Shown here: piece by piece, positions 1-9,712 of the stretch | How the letters are laid out: every line of letters begins with the position of its first letter | Numbering within the stretch: position 1 is the first letter of the stretch | Assembly (NCBI RefSeq): GCF_007990505.1 | Contig: NZ_AP019822.1 | Location: 1,426,001-1,490,000, forward strand | DNA: 64,000 nucleotides | DNA from: Pseudoleptotrichia goodfellowii | GTDB taxonomy: Bacteria; Fusobacteriota; Fusobacteriia; Fusobacteriales; Leptotrichiaceae | Reading direction: 5' to 3' | Notes under the pieces: model-generated | What the model was told of the DNA's origin: nothing | Seen by the model: only the letters and a program-made list of their open reading frames with translations | Database searches by the model: none | Made by a program: the position numbers and the translations under genes

Positions 1-873
1 TATCCCGTTTACTTTTACCCAGTCATTCAAGCTAATTTTCAAAGTTTCATTATTTTTCGGGAAAATCACACATCTGATAGAATCCGTATAATCAGTAATT
101 AAAAATTCGTATTTAAGATTACCGTTTTTCGTTTCGGAAATGTTTATATCAAATATTTGCCCTTCGAGTGCTATTCCTTCGCCCGAATTTAAGTTTTCAA
201 GTATACTGAACTCACTTGCTTCTCTGTTTTCGACTTTTCTTCTGAAGCCGTTATATGCTGTCGTTACTTTATTTCCGTTCTGCTGATCTTTTGTTTCATC
301 TTTTTTAATCTCGATTTTAGGCACTTCTTCAGCTTTTACATCTCTTTCCAGATGTTTTTTCTTTTCTTTTATTTTTTCCTGAATTTCTTCAAAATCACCG
401 TTTGTAAATTCTATATTAAATTTCTTATTTGTTATATCAAAAATTCTGTCGGACAACTCTTTTAAAATCTCGATTTTTCTGCCTTCTTCTATCATATATT
501 CAGACGGAAGTTTTATAAATACTTCATTTTCAAAGCTTTCCACTTCATAATTGGCAAAAATGTACTGATGTCTTACACTTTCGGATTTATAATTTTCTAT
601 TATAAATCTTATAAACTCCGTAACATCTTTTTCAATAATTTCAGGCTTTACACCTATTTTTATTTTCAAGGTCAAATCATTTCCGAAATTTTTATGTATA
701 AGCTGTCTTAATTCTTTCAGCTCTTTATTTGCATCATAATGATTTATTATTACATGTATTTCCATTTCTTTTTTTTGGGAATACAGATTTATATATTCTA
801 TTTCAAAATTTTTCATATCATATTTTACCGTAAATTTATTATCCGGTTTTAATTTTAAATATCTGGCTGTCAT
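1..873 (-). CDS. polC: DNA polymerase III, PolC-type alpha subunit (5' part only)
   Basis: Open on the minus strand from ATG at 871-873 to the window edge (291 codons, no stop), so only the N-terminus is present. Residues 1 to about 150 look like the charged PolC N-terminal domain. The end reads EGQIFDINISETKNGNL followed by YEFLITDYTDSIRCVIF, which matches the OB-fold region just before the PolC polymerase/exonuclease core (family pattern EGxxFDxE...LxxFxITDYTDSI). PolC is the replicative polymerase of Firmicutes, also found in Fusobacteria. An AAAGGA ribosome site lies 7 nt before the ATG. The Fic gene ends 21 nt upstream on the same strand, so the two may share a transcript. The catalytic domains lie outside the window, so the assignment rests on the N-terminal pattern. 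Confidence 0.85.
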   Translation of the reverse strand, partial: MTARYLKLKPDNKFTVKYDMKNFEIEYINLYSQKKEMEIHVIINHYDANKELKELRQLIHKNFGNDLTLKIKIGVKPEIIEKDVTEFIRFIIENYKSESVRHQYIFANYEVESFENEVFIKLPSEYMIEEGRKIEILKELSDRIFDITNKKFNIEFTNGDFEEIQEKIKEKKKHLERDVKAEEVPKIEIKKDETKDQQNGNKVTTAYNGFRRKVENREASEFSILENLNSGEGIALEGQIFDINISETKNGNLKYEFLITDYTDSIRCVIFPKNNETLKISLNDWVKVNGI

Positions 874-894
874 TCTTCTATCCTTTATCAATTT

Positions 895-1641
895 TTATAA
901 GTTCAATCCGAAATATTTCAATTTATCTTTATAAATGTCCTGAAAATGAAGGCATGTATCTGTCAAATATTCTTTTTCTGCAGAATATTCGGAAAGTCCT
1001 CTTATATAGTATTCTTTTTCTTCTTTTAGAACAATAAAAGGAATTATATTATTAGCTAAACATTCTTTAAACATAATAAGTCTACCTACTCTACCGTTTC
1101 CGTCCTGAAAAGGATGTATCCTTTCAAACTTCACATGAAAATCAAGAATATTTTCCAATGTTTTCTTCTCAATATGATTGTATTCTCTCAACAATTCTTC
1201 CATTTCTTTTTGAACATTTTCAACTTCCGTTGTTTCGACTATATTTCCTATTGTATTCTTTAAATCCTTATAATCTCCTATTTTAAAATATTTCAGTTTT
1301 TCTTTTGATGTCCCTGTCCACATTATTTTATGAAGTTCTTTAATCATATCTTCGCTTAACTCTTTATTCACATTGTCAATAATATAGTCAAATGTTTTAA
1401 AATGATTTTTTGTTTCTATAATATCGTCTATCTCTATTATTTCGCCTTCAGTAATATGCAGTTTGCCGGTATCGTATATATCTGCAGTCTGTTTCAAACT
1501 AAGTTTACTGCCTTCAATAGCGTTTGTATGATACGACATTTGAGTTTGAGTATAATCATAAATCGAATTTCTGAGTCCGCTTTCTCTTTCTTCTCTGAAT
1601 CTGTCTATCAAAGGCAGATTTTTCAACTGTTCCGAAGTCAT
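895..1641 (-). CDS. Fic-domain protein (AMPylase type) with N-terminal inhibitory motif
   Basis: 248 residues. The Fic active-site motif HPFQDGNGR is complete at residues 176-184: His for catalysis, Asp for Mg, the GNGR loop for nucleotide. An inhibitory-helix signature [S/T]xxxE[G/N] is visible as TNAIEG at 39-44, which in class II Fic proteins places a Glu in the ATP pocket and keeps the enzyme off. Fic enzymes usually transfer AMP to a Tyr, Ser or Thr hydroxyl of a target protein; the target here is unknown. I chose ATG at 1641 because AAAAAGGAG lies just upstream. The longer frame would start at a TTG at 1686, right beside the TATAAT at 1678-1683 that is the probable -10 box. No antitoxin-like partner is adjacent, consistent with an intramolecular inhibitor. 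Confidence 0.9.
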   Translation of the reverse strand: MTSEQLKNLPLIDRFREERESGLRNSIYDYTQTQMSYHTNAIEGSKLSLKQTADIYDTGKLHITEGEIIEIDDIIETKNHFKTFDYIIDNVNKELSEDMIKELHKIMWTGTSKEKLKYFKIGDYKDLKNTIGNIVETTEVENVQKEMEELLREYNHIEKKTLENILDFHVKFERIHPFQDGNGRVGRLIMFKECLANNIIPFIVLKEEKEYYIRGLSEYSAEKEYLTDTCLHFQDIYKDKLKYFGLNL

Positions 1642-1677
1642 TTTTTCTCCTTTTTTAAAAACAACTTTATTTTTTAT

Positions 1678-1683
1678 ATTATA
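1678..1683 (-). promoter_or_regulatory. Possible -10 box for fic
   Basis: TATAAT on the minus strand, 37 nt before the chosen fic ATG. No convincing -35 lies at 16-18 nt; the hexamer there is TTTATA. This is the only good -10 in the fic-yebC divergent region reading toward fic. Confidence 0.4.
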
Positions 1684-1827
1684 CAATATTCCGGAAATTA
1701 TATAAAGAATAATTTTATAAAGAAAAAAGAAACTTATACCGACTTTACAAATAATTGTTAATGATTGAGTCTATTATTAAATTTAGATATCAATTTTTCA
1801 AAATTATTTTTTCTTTTTCAAAAAATA

Positions 1828-1836
1828 TGCTATAAT
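1828..1836 (+). promoter_or_regulatory. Extended -10 promoter for yebC
   Basis: TGC-TATAAT (an extended -10, TGnTATAAT) at 1828-1836, 28 nt before the yebC ATG. The -35 region is only T-rich, as is common for extended -10 promoters. Confidence 0.6.
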
Positions 1837-1864
1837 CTTTTATATATTTTGAATGGAGGATTTT

Positions 1865-2584
1865 ATGGGAAGACATGGTACAATAGCAGGACGTAAAGAG
1901 GCACAGGACAGAAAAAGAGCTGCTTCTTTCACTAAATTTGTAAGACTTATAACTGTTGCCGCAAGAAACGGTGCGGACCCTGAATATAACGTAGCATTAA
2001 AACATGCTATAGAAAAAGCCAAGGCTATAAATATGCCTAACGATAACATTATGAGAGCCGTAAAAAAAGGTTCGGGAGCTGACGGTTCTACAAACTACGA
2101 AGCATTAAGCTACGAAGGATATGGACCGGGAGGAGTTGCGATTATTGTAGAAGGACTGACAGACAATAAAAACAGAACTGCTTCTTCAGTAAAAACGGCA
2201 TTTGACAGAAACGGAGGAAATCTTGGAGTTTCAGGTTGTGTTTCATACATGTTTGAAAGAAAAGGTGTAATAGAAATAGAAAAAACAGATAAAACATCCG
2301 AAGACGAGATAATGGACATAGCCCTTGAAGCAGGAATGGAAGATATGCAGACTTATGACGACAGTTTTTATATCACTACTGCTACAGACAGTTTTGATTC
2401 GGTTTCTTCAGCCTTAAGAAACGCAGGATATGAGTTGTTGGAATCCGATATAGAATTTGTTCCTTCAATAGAAGTAGAAACTCTTTCTGAAGGAGATTCG
2501 GAAAAACTCAGAAAACTTATAGATATTCTTGAAAATGATGATGATGTGCAAAAAGTTCATCATAATTACGCAGGAGAGTTATAA
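1865..2584 (+). CDS. yebC: YebC/PmpR (TACO1) family protein
   Basis: 239 residues, the usual length. Family marks are the basic N-terminus (RKEAQDRKRAASFTKF), MPNDNI at 57-62, YEGYGPGG at 83-90 and TDNKNRT at 99-105, with the three-domain layout kept to the C-terminus. Members were first described as transcription regulators; later work on relatives points to a translation role at difficult (proline-rich) stretches, so the exact function here is open. ATG at 1865 is chosen over ATG 1853 because the GGAGGA at 1855-1860 serves the second ATG. The N-terminus (MGRHGTIAG) differs from the common form beginning AGHSKW. Monocistronic: own extended -10 promoter and a hairpin terminator at 2614. Confidence 0.92.
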   Translation: MGRHGTIAGRKEAQDRKRAASFTKFVRLITVAARNGADPEYNVALKHAIEKAKAINMPNDNIMRAVKKGSGADGSTNYEALSYEGYGPGGVAIIVEGLTDNKNRTASSVKTAFDRNGGNLGVSGCVSYMFERKGVIEIEKTDKTSEDEIMDIALEAGMEDMQTYDDSFYITTATDSFDSVSSALRNAGYELLESDIEFVPSIEVETLSEGDSEKLRKLIDILENDDDVQKVHHNYAGEL

Positions 2585-2613
2585 TTAAAACTGCTTTATA
2601 TTATAATTTTATA

Positions 2614-2668
2614 CCCGCTTGGTTATTTCAGTTTTTATACTGAATTTATGACAACGCGGGATTTTTTT
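2614..2668 (+). terminator. Rho-independent terminator of yebC
   Basis: Stem CCCGCTTG (2614-2621) pairs with CAACGCGGG (2652-2660) with one bulged base. The loop contains a smaller TTCAG/CTGAA stem. T7 follows at 2662-2668. It starts 30 nt after the yebC stop. Confidence 0.8.
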
Positions 2669-2725
2669 ATAGAAAATTTTATCGGAACTAACTGATTTCA
2701 TGCATTACAACAGAAAAATTATAAT

Positions 2726-2758
2726 AAAAAATCGCCTCTTTATTTCAAGACGATTTTT
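2726..2758 (-). terminator. Bidirectional terminator after tRNA-Gly
   Basis: AAAAATCG (2726-2733) pairs with CGATTTTT (2751-2758), with an inner TCTT/AAGA extension. The T-rich arm makes it usable from both sides. It lies 30 nt past the 3' end of tRNA-Gly and faces the yebC terminator. Confidence 0.7.
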
Positions 2759-2787
2759 CTATTTATCCGTTTAATTGAAATTTATTT

Positions 2788-2863
2788 TGGAGCGGAAAAC
2801 GAGTCTCGAACTCGCGACCTCAACCTTGGCAAGGTTGCGCTCTACCAACTGAGCTATTCCCGC
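2788..2863 (-). tRNA. tRNA-Gly (GCC)
   Basis: Full cloverleaf on the minus strand, 76 nt with encoded CCA. Acceptor GCGGGAA pairs with TTCCGC(T). The anticodon loop TTGCCAA gives GCC, flanked by stem CAACC/GGTTG, and the T arm is GCGAGTTCGAGACTCG(T). Stands alone with its own promoter. Confidence 0.97.
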
Positions 2864-2882
2864 AATTTTTGCTCATAAAGAA

Positions 2883-2911
2883 ATATTACATTATTTTATT
2901 GATAATGTCAA
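2883..2911 (-). promoter_or_regulatory. Promoter of tRNA-Gly
   Basis: TTGACA (2906-2911), 17-nt spacer, TAATAT (2883-2888), ending 19 nt before the tRNA 5' end. Upstream of the -35 are A tracts (A7, A6, A6) that also encode the lysine-rich end of the neighbouring membrane protein. Confidence 0.85.
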
Positions 2912-3456
2912 CTGTTTTTTTGATTTTTTCTTTTTTGAATCCCGCTATATATTACTACTATGATTGTTATGACTACTGCTCCTATCCAACCCCAATAAAT
3001 ATAACCTTTACTTACTTCTTCTTCAAAAACCCCTGTTAAAGAATAACGGAATATTTCGGACAACGGTATTTCTTTATTATCTTTCCAAATAAGATAAACC
3101 AAATTAAGCATTTCAGCAATATATATTCCGAAAAATCCCATTATAAAAGAAACGACATAACCTATTATCATTTCAGTTTGAGATAATACATCATTTGCTG
3201 TTTCATAATAAAATTTACTTTTTTCTCTTACTGTATTATAATTTTCATTGATATTTTTTTCTTTATTCTTGACTCTGCAGGCAACTGCAACATATCCTAC
3301 ATATCCTCCGAAATAAATCATTACCGTCATTATAGGATGATATGCATTCATTATCGCTGTGATTAATAGATATATGAGTATAGCTCCTATTAGTCCTGCT
3401 ACTGCTCCTAACATCCCTACCATAATTACTTTTTTACTTGTTTTATTTTTCTCCAT
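2908..3456 (-). CDS. Membrane protein of unknown function
   Basis: 182 residues with four predicted membrane segments, at about 10-32, 38-60, 98-122 and 155-172. The N-terminus and C-terminus (QKRKNQKNS) are basic. The loop between segments 2 and 3 is hydrophilic and rich in Asn/Lys/Glu. I recognise no family. It has a clear AGGAGG ribosome site and follows the DKNYY-repeat gene by 39 nt, so it is probably the last gene of that transcript. Its 3' end overlaps the -35 of the tRNA-Gly promoter. Confidence 0.75.
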   Translation of the reverse strand: MEKNKTSKKVIMVGMLGAVAGLIGAILIYLLITAIMNAYHPIMTVMIYFGGYVGYVAVACRVKNKEKNINENYNTVREKSKFYYETANDVLSQTEMIIGYVVSFIMGFFGIYIAEMLNLVYLIWKDNKEIPLSEIFRYSLTGVFEEEVSKGYIYWGWIGAVVITIIVVIYSGIQKRKNQKNS

Positions 3457-3495
3457 TTTTCCTCCTGATACCTTAGAATTAATATTTACCGAATA

Positions 3496-5295
3496 TTATT
3501 TCCCTTTAAAATATTTTCTGTTTTTATCTTCAGCATTGTCATTATCAATCACTTTAAAGCTTTCTGTGTCAACATTTTCGACTTTAATGAACTTATTTCC
3601 ATCTCTATAATATATATTATTTTTATCTTTATAATAATTTGTACTGAATATAGGTGTTGAAAGATTTTCAAAAGTTTTCAAATCAACATTTTTGCTCTCC
3701 ATAGGTACTATTTTTATATTTTCCGCTCCTGTTTCTTTAACATCTTCATCATTAATGAGATGAATTCCTTCAGCATTTTTAAATATATTTTCGATGTCTG
3801 AAATAATTTGAAAATTTTTAGAAGTTAATCCCAATTTTTTATTTTTATAATAGATATTACTTTTATCTTTACCGAAAAGAGATGTCGATTCAAAAGTTTT
3901 TCTATCAACTCCTTCCAGTTTTTTATCCTCATAATAAATATTATTTTTATCTTTATAAAATGTATATTCCTGTTGAAATCTTTCGAAAGTTTTAACATCT
4001 GCATCATTTAACACTCTCATTCCATTATCATCAACATAATATACGTTGTTTTTATCTCTGAAATAATTTTCAAATCTTTCAAAACTTTTTAAATCTACAT
4101 TTTTAATCTCAATCTTGATTATATCTGTTTTTTTATTTTTGTCATTTATAATATATAAACCGTTTTTATCTGCGAAAATCCCCTTATTGCCTTCAAATGT
4201 TTTAAAACTGTCGGCATCTATACCGCTTAATTTTTTCTCTTTATAGTAAACATTACTTTCATCTGTCGAAAATTTTTCGTCTAAGGCTTCAAATAATTCG
4301 GTATTTGCTCCGTTAATTCTTTTTATAACCCCGTATTCTCTATAATATATACTTTTTTTATCTCTATAGAAGTTTATATCATCATTAACAGTTCTACGTG
4401 GACCGTAAATAATCATATCAAAACTATCCAGATCCAAATCCTCAATTTTCAGAGGTTTAATTACTATATTATCATTTTCATTTTCAAAATTATATATCCC
4501 GTTTTTATCTTTTATAAAATCATAATCAAATTTCTTGAAACTTTTTCTGTCTATTCCTTTTATTTTTTGATCTTTATAATATATATTATTTTTATCTCCT
4601 GTAATCTCATTTCCAATGAGTGTAAAAGTTTCAGGGTCGGCATTGTCTATTTTTTTTAAATATATCATACTCTCATCGGAATCAATATAAGAGTAATAGA
4701 CATTATTTTTATCTTTATAATAAAGATTTTCGACTAAGTAATCTTTAATAACTCCCTCAAAAGTTTTTAAATCTATTCCTTTTAATTCCAATACGATCAC
4801 TTTTACATCATCGTTTTCATTGTTTTCCTGTATATAATAAAGATTTTTATTATCTTTTATTAAATTATATGCTATTATTTCAAAGCCTTCAGGACTTACG
4901 CCATCAAGTTTTTTTGTTAAATAATAAACACTGTTTTTGTCTCTTGAAAATAAATCAATCACCAAAGTTTCAGGATCTGCTCCTTCCCATTTTTTGAGCC
5001 CTTCATCTGAATGATAATAAACATTATTTTTATCTGCATAAAAAGTTACCATTTTATTTTTATATATATCGAAAGTATCTATATCAATATCGGAATTCTT
5101 TATAATCTCTATATTTGGATTAAAATCAAAATATTGATACGAGTTTTTGTCATCTTTTGCAAAATATTCATCTAAAATCTGAAACTTATCAGAACTTATA
5201 AAATCTATTTTTCTTCCTCGATAATAAACATTGTTTTTGTCTTTTGCGAAAGAGTTTTTCATAGAGCCGAAGGTTTTATTATCAGCACTTTTCAA
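3496..5295 (-). CDS. DKNYY-repeat protein, C-terminal part (out of frame with its N-terminal part)
   Basis: 599 residues built from about 16 copies of a repeat of roughly 30-45 residues centred on DKNNVYY, each followed by a GKKL/GVDxxSF-like stretch. Typical cores are KDKNNVYY, KDKNNIYY and DKSNIYY. This is the DKNYY repeat family of exported proteins; its function is unknown. The frame stays open upstream of the nominal TTG start (5295) to the A7 tract at 5383-5389, where the text reads VEYKYEDIYYVKDKNSVYY, another repeat. No ribosome site precedes the TTG. It is therefore almost certainly the rest of the protein that begins at 6218, displaced by one base. A restored protein would have about 907 residues and some 24 repeats. 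Confidence 0.85.
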   Translation of the reverse strand: MKSADNKTFGSMKNSFAKDKNNVYYRGRKIDFISSDKFQILDEYFAKDDKNSYQYFDFNPNIEIIKNSDIDIDTFDIYKNKMVTFYADKNNVYYHSDEGLKKWEGADPETLVIDLFSRDKNSVYYLTKKLDGVSPEGFEIIAYNLIKDNKNLYYIQENNENDDVKVIVLELKGIDLKTFEGVIKDYLVENLYYKDKNNVYYSYIDSDESMIYLKKIDNADPETFTLIGNEITGDKNNIYYKDQKIKGIDRKSFKKFDYDFIKDKNGIYNFENENDNIVIKPLKIEDLDLDSFDMIIYGPRRTVNDDINFYRDKKSIYYREYGVIKRINGANTELFEALDEKFSTDESNVYYKEKKLSGIDADSFKTFEGNKGIFADKNGLYIINDKNKKTDIIKIEIKNVDLKSFERFENYFRDKNNVYYVDDNGMRVLNDADVKTFERFQQEYTFYKDKNNIYYEDKKLEGVDRKTFESTSLFGKDKSNIYYKNKKLGLTSKNFQIISDIENIFKNAEGIHLINDEDVKETGAENIKIVPMESKNVDLKTFENLSTPIFSTNYYKDKNNIYYRDGNKFIKVENVDTESFKVIDNDNAEDKNRKYFKGK

Positions 5296-5348
5296 TTTTC
5301 TGATGTTTTTATTTTCATTATCTAAATAATAAACACTATTTTTATCTT

Positions 5349-6218
5349 TTACATAATAAATATCTTCGTATTTGTATTCAACTTTTTTTCAGCTGGCATC
5401 AAAGTTTCAATATCTGTTTTTATTTTTAATTTTTTTATATTTCCTGTTTCTTTATCAAAATAATAAACATTATTTTTATCTTTTACAAAGTTGGAAGTAT
5501 TTTCGTCTTTATTTTCTAATATTTTAAAATCTTCAGTATTAATTCCTGTTTTTACTTTTATTATATTATTATCATTCAAATAATAAAAATTGTTTTTATC
5601 CTTTAAAAATTTTCCTCCGATAAAATCATCCAAAGTAGCGAAATCAATCTTCAAATTATTTATATTTTTTAACTCTAACTTATCGTCTCGGAAACTTTCT
5701 CTTTTGAAAATATCTATAGCTAAATAATAATCATCCTTACTGTTTTGAATAATATAATTATCGAAAAATACTTTTATTATCTTAAAACTGTTCGATTTCA
5801 TATTATCTAATTTCTTCCCAAAATAATAGACATTATTTCTATCTTTTGCAAAATAATCTTTTATAACTTCAAACGTTTTATTATCCGCATTTTCTATTTT
5901 TTCAAAATTTTCTTCATATTGGAAATAAACATTGTTTTTATCTTTAAAATAATTATTATCAACTAATTCAAAACTGTTTACATCGACATTTTTTATTTTC
6001 CTTCTTGTATAAATATTAAATACGTTTTTTTTATCTTTAACCACATAATTATTTAATATTATAAAACCTTCGGGACTTAATCCTTCCACTTTTTCTCCGA
6101 AATAATAAACATTCTTACTGTCTTTCGTAAAATCATCTTTTATTGCAAAGTATTCAGCTTTTATTATATTTCCTGTCAAAATAAGTAGTACCATAATTTT
6201 TAATAATTTACTTTTCAT
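5349..6218 (-). CDS. DKNYY-repeat exported protein, N-terminal part (frame broken at A7 tract)
   Basis: 289 residues as read. A signal peptide is clear: a basic start (MKSKLLK), a hydrophobic core, and probable cleavage after IIKA, giving mature EYFAIKDD. Seven DKNYY-type repeats follow (KDSKNVYY, DKNNVYF, DRNNVYY, DKNNFYY, DKNNVYY and weaker copies). After AEKK (residue 279) the frame leaves the repeat pattern and ends within 10 residues, while the repeats continue in the -1 frame. ATG 6218 is supported by GAGGAT upstream. It follows purB by 42 nt and is probably cotranscribed with it. The product would be periplasmic or surface exposed; no function is known for the family. Confidence 0.85.
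   Translation of the reverse strand: MKSKLLKIMVLLILTGNIIKAEYFAIKDDFTKDSKNVYYFGEKVEGLSPEGFIILNNYVVKDKKNVFNIYTRRKIKNVDVNSFELVDNNYFKDKNNVYFQYEENFEKIENADNKTFEVIKDYFAKDRNNVYYFGKKLDNMKSNSFKIIKVFFDNYIIQNSKDDYYLAIDIFKRESFRDDKLELKNINNLKIDFATLDDFIGGKFLKDKNNFYYLNDNNIIKVKTGINTEDFKILENKDENTSNFVKDKNNVYYFDKETGNIKKLKIKTDIETLMPAEKKLNTNTKIFIM
5383..5390 (-). other. A-AAA-AAG slippery site in the DKNYY gene
   Basis: Minus strand GAA-AAA-AAG in the upstream frame, i.e. A-AAA-AAG in the phase used for -1 frameshifting in dnaX. A slip of -1 leads straight into GTT-GAA-TAC and the continuing repeats. I see no strong stem-loop just downstream and no AGGAGG just upstream, so plain loss of one A, phase variation or transcript slippage are also possible. 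Confidence 0.55.
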
Positions 6219-6255
6219 CTATATCCTCATCCTTTTTTTCAGTTGTTTCGGACAT
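6208..6255 (-). CDS. Possible 15-codon leader ORF between purB and the DKNYY gene
   Basis: ATG at 6255 is preceded by GTAGGAAAG and followed by 14 codons (MSETTEKKDEDIDEK) to TAA at 6208. It overlaps the DKNYY start, so a ribosome ending here would sit on that ATG. It could be a coupling peptide or chance; it is very acidic and short. Confidence 0.2.
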   Translation of the reverse strand: MSETTEKKDEDIDEK

Positions 6256-6260
6256 CTTTC

Positions 6261-7694
6261 CTACACCCTCAATTCCACTCTTTTTTCATCTATTTCATCT
6301 TTATATTTTTCAAGTACAGGATTTATCTCCTTATTTATAAAGTCTTCTGTTTGCTGCTCTGCAAATCCTGTATAATTTTTTGAAACAAGTATTCCTTCCA
6401 TATCTTCTGACTTAAGCCCGAGTCTTCCGTCTTTTATAATTCTATCAATCAGGTTATTCGGCTTTCCATTTATTTTTATTTCTTTAGTTTCTTCCATAGA
6501 AAGTTCTCTTATTATTTCATGTACTTCCTGTCTGTCCATTCCTTTTTTTACGGACTCCATTATGATATTTTCCGTAGCCATAAAAGGAAGCTCTTTTTGA
6601 ATATTCGCTTCTATAACTTTAGGATAAACTACTACTCCGTCCATTATATTAAGCCATATTATGAGTATGGCATCTACTGCAAGAAACGCTTGCGGCACTG
6701 ACAACCTTTTGTTTGCCGAGTCATCCAGAGTTCTTTCAAACCATTGTGTTGAGTAAACCAATGCCCCGTTCATTGCCGAAGACATTACAAATTTTGCAAG
6801 AGATGAGATTCTTTCACTTCTCATCGGATTTCTTTTGTATGCCATGGCACTGGATCCTATCTGATTTTTTTCAAAAGGTTCTTCCAGTTCTTTCAAATGC
6901 TGCAACAATCTGAAATCATTAGTAAATTTATGTGCAGATTGAGCTATATTTGACAACAAATTCAATATTTGAGCATCAGTTTTTCTATCGTAAGTCTGTC
7001 CCGACACTCCCTGCTTTATTTTAAATCCCGCTTTTTCAGTAACCAGTTTATCAAGTTTTTTGACTTTTTCAAAATCCCCGTCAAAAAGCTCTTTAAAACT
7101 TGCCTGTGTTCCGGTTGTTCCCTTCACTCCTCTATATCTCAGTTTTTCAAGCCTGAATTCCAGTTCCTCAAAGTCCATGAGCAATGAATGAAGCCATAAA
7201 GTTCCTCTTTTCCCTACTGTTGTGAGCTGTGCCGCCTGAAAGTGAGTAAATCCGAGAGTTGGAAGAGATTTATATTCAAGTGCAAATTCTTTCATTCTTT
7301 TTATTAAAGCCAACAATTTTTTTCTTATTATGATAAGTCCGTCTTTAATCTGTATTAAGTCCGTATTATCTCCTACATAAGCACTTGTGGCTCCCAGATG
7401 AATTATTTTCCGTGCATTTATTGCTTGCTCCCCATATGTATGAACATGAGCCATTACATCGTGTCTGAGTTTTTTCTCAAACTCTGCTGCCTTTTCAAAA
7501 TTAATATCGTCTTTAAATTTTTTAAGTTCTTCAATTTGCTCATTAGAAATAAAATCAAGTCCTAATTCTTTTTCCGCTTCAGCCAGTATAATCCAAAGTT
7601 TTCTCCATGTTCTGAATTTATTTTCAGGAGAAAAATTGTAAAGCATTTCTTCACTTGCATATCTTTCCTCTAACGGATTTGAATATTTGTCCAA
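6261..7694 (-). CDS. purB: Adenylosuccinate lyase
   Basis: 477 residues, normal for the family. The fumarase/aspartase superfamily signature SSAMAYKRNP is at 281-290 (the flexible loop with catalytic Ser). HLGATSAYVGDN is at 99-110 and GFTHFQ, with the catalytic-type His, at 148-153. It removes fumarate from adenylosuccinate to give AMP and from SAICAR to give AICAR in purine synthesis. The start appears to be TTG at 7694, with GGAGTG 8 nt upstream. It lies 16 nt after purA in an hpt-purA-purB operon, so all enzymes needed for IMP to AMP are produced together. Confidence 0.96.
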   Translation of the reverse strand: MDKYSNPLEERYASEEMLYNFSPENKFRTWRKLWIILAEAEKELGLDFISNEQIEELKKFKDDINFEKAAEFEKKLRHDVMAHVHTYGEQAINARKIIHLGATSAYVGDNTDLIQIKDGLIIIRKKLLALIKRMKEFALEYKSLPTLGFTHFQAAQLTTVGKRGTLWLHSLLMDFEELEFRLEKLRYRGVKGTTGTQASFKELFDGDFEKVKKLDKLVTEKAGFKIKQGVSGQTYDRKTDAQILNLLSNIAQSAHKFTNDFRLLQHLKELEEPFEKNQIGSSAMAYKRNPMRSERISSLAKFVMSSAMNGALVYSTQWFERTLDDSANKRLSVPQAFLAVDAILIIWLNIMDGVVVYPKVIEANIQKELPFMATENIIMESVKKGMDRQEVHEIIRELSMEETKEIKINGKPNNLIDRIIKDGRLGLKSEDMEGILVSKNYTGFAEQQTEDFINKEINPVLEKYKDEIDEKRVELRV

Positions 7695-7710
7695 TTAACT
7701 CACTCCTTTA

Positions 7711-9553
<1,843 letters not shown>

Positions 9554-9607
9554 AAATGCTCCTTTCAGAGATTATAATTTTGAAATGAATAATTTGTTTT
9601 ACTAATA

Positions 9608-9636
9608 ATTTTACTATATTTACATTAATTTTTCAA
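9608..9636 (-). promoter_or_regulatory. Promoter of hpt-purA-purB
   Basis: TTGAAA (9631-9636), exactly 17 nt, TAAAAT (9608-9613), with 54 nt of leader to the hpt ATG. I see no purine riboswitch fold in the short leader. Confidence 0.8.
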
Positions 9637-9712
9637 ATGCTTTTTTCGGAACAGGCTTCTCTACTTAACTGCTCCTCAATATTTCAAATAAAATTTTTCC
9701 ACTGCAAATCTC

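Noticed and set aside
5349-6218. Treating the two DKNYY frames as two independent genes
   Set aside because: The second frame has no ribosome site, begins inside a repeat, and its repeats continue upstream to the A7 tract.
9637-9712. Short frame fragments (EKPVPKKAFEKLM and similar) between the GT2 gene and hpt
   Set aside because: Fourteen codons or fewer with stops in all frames; may be a gene remnant but nothing can be recognised.
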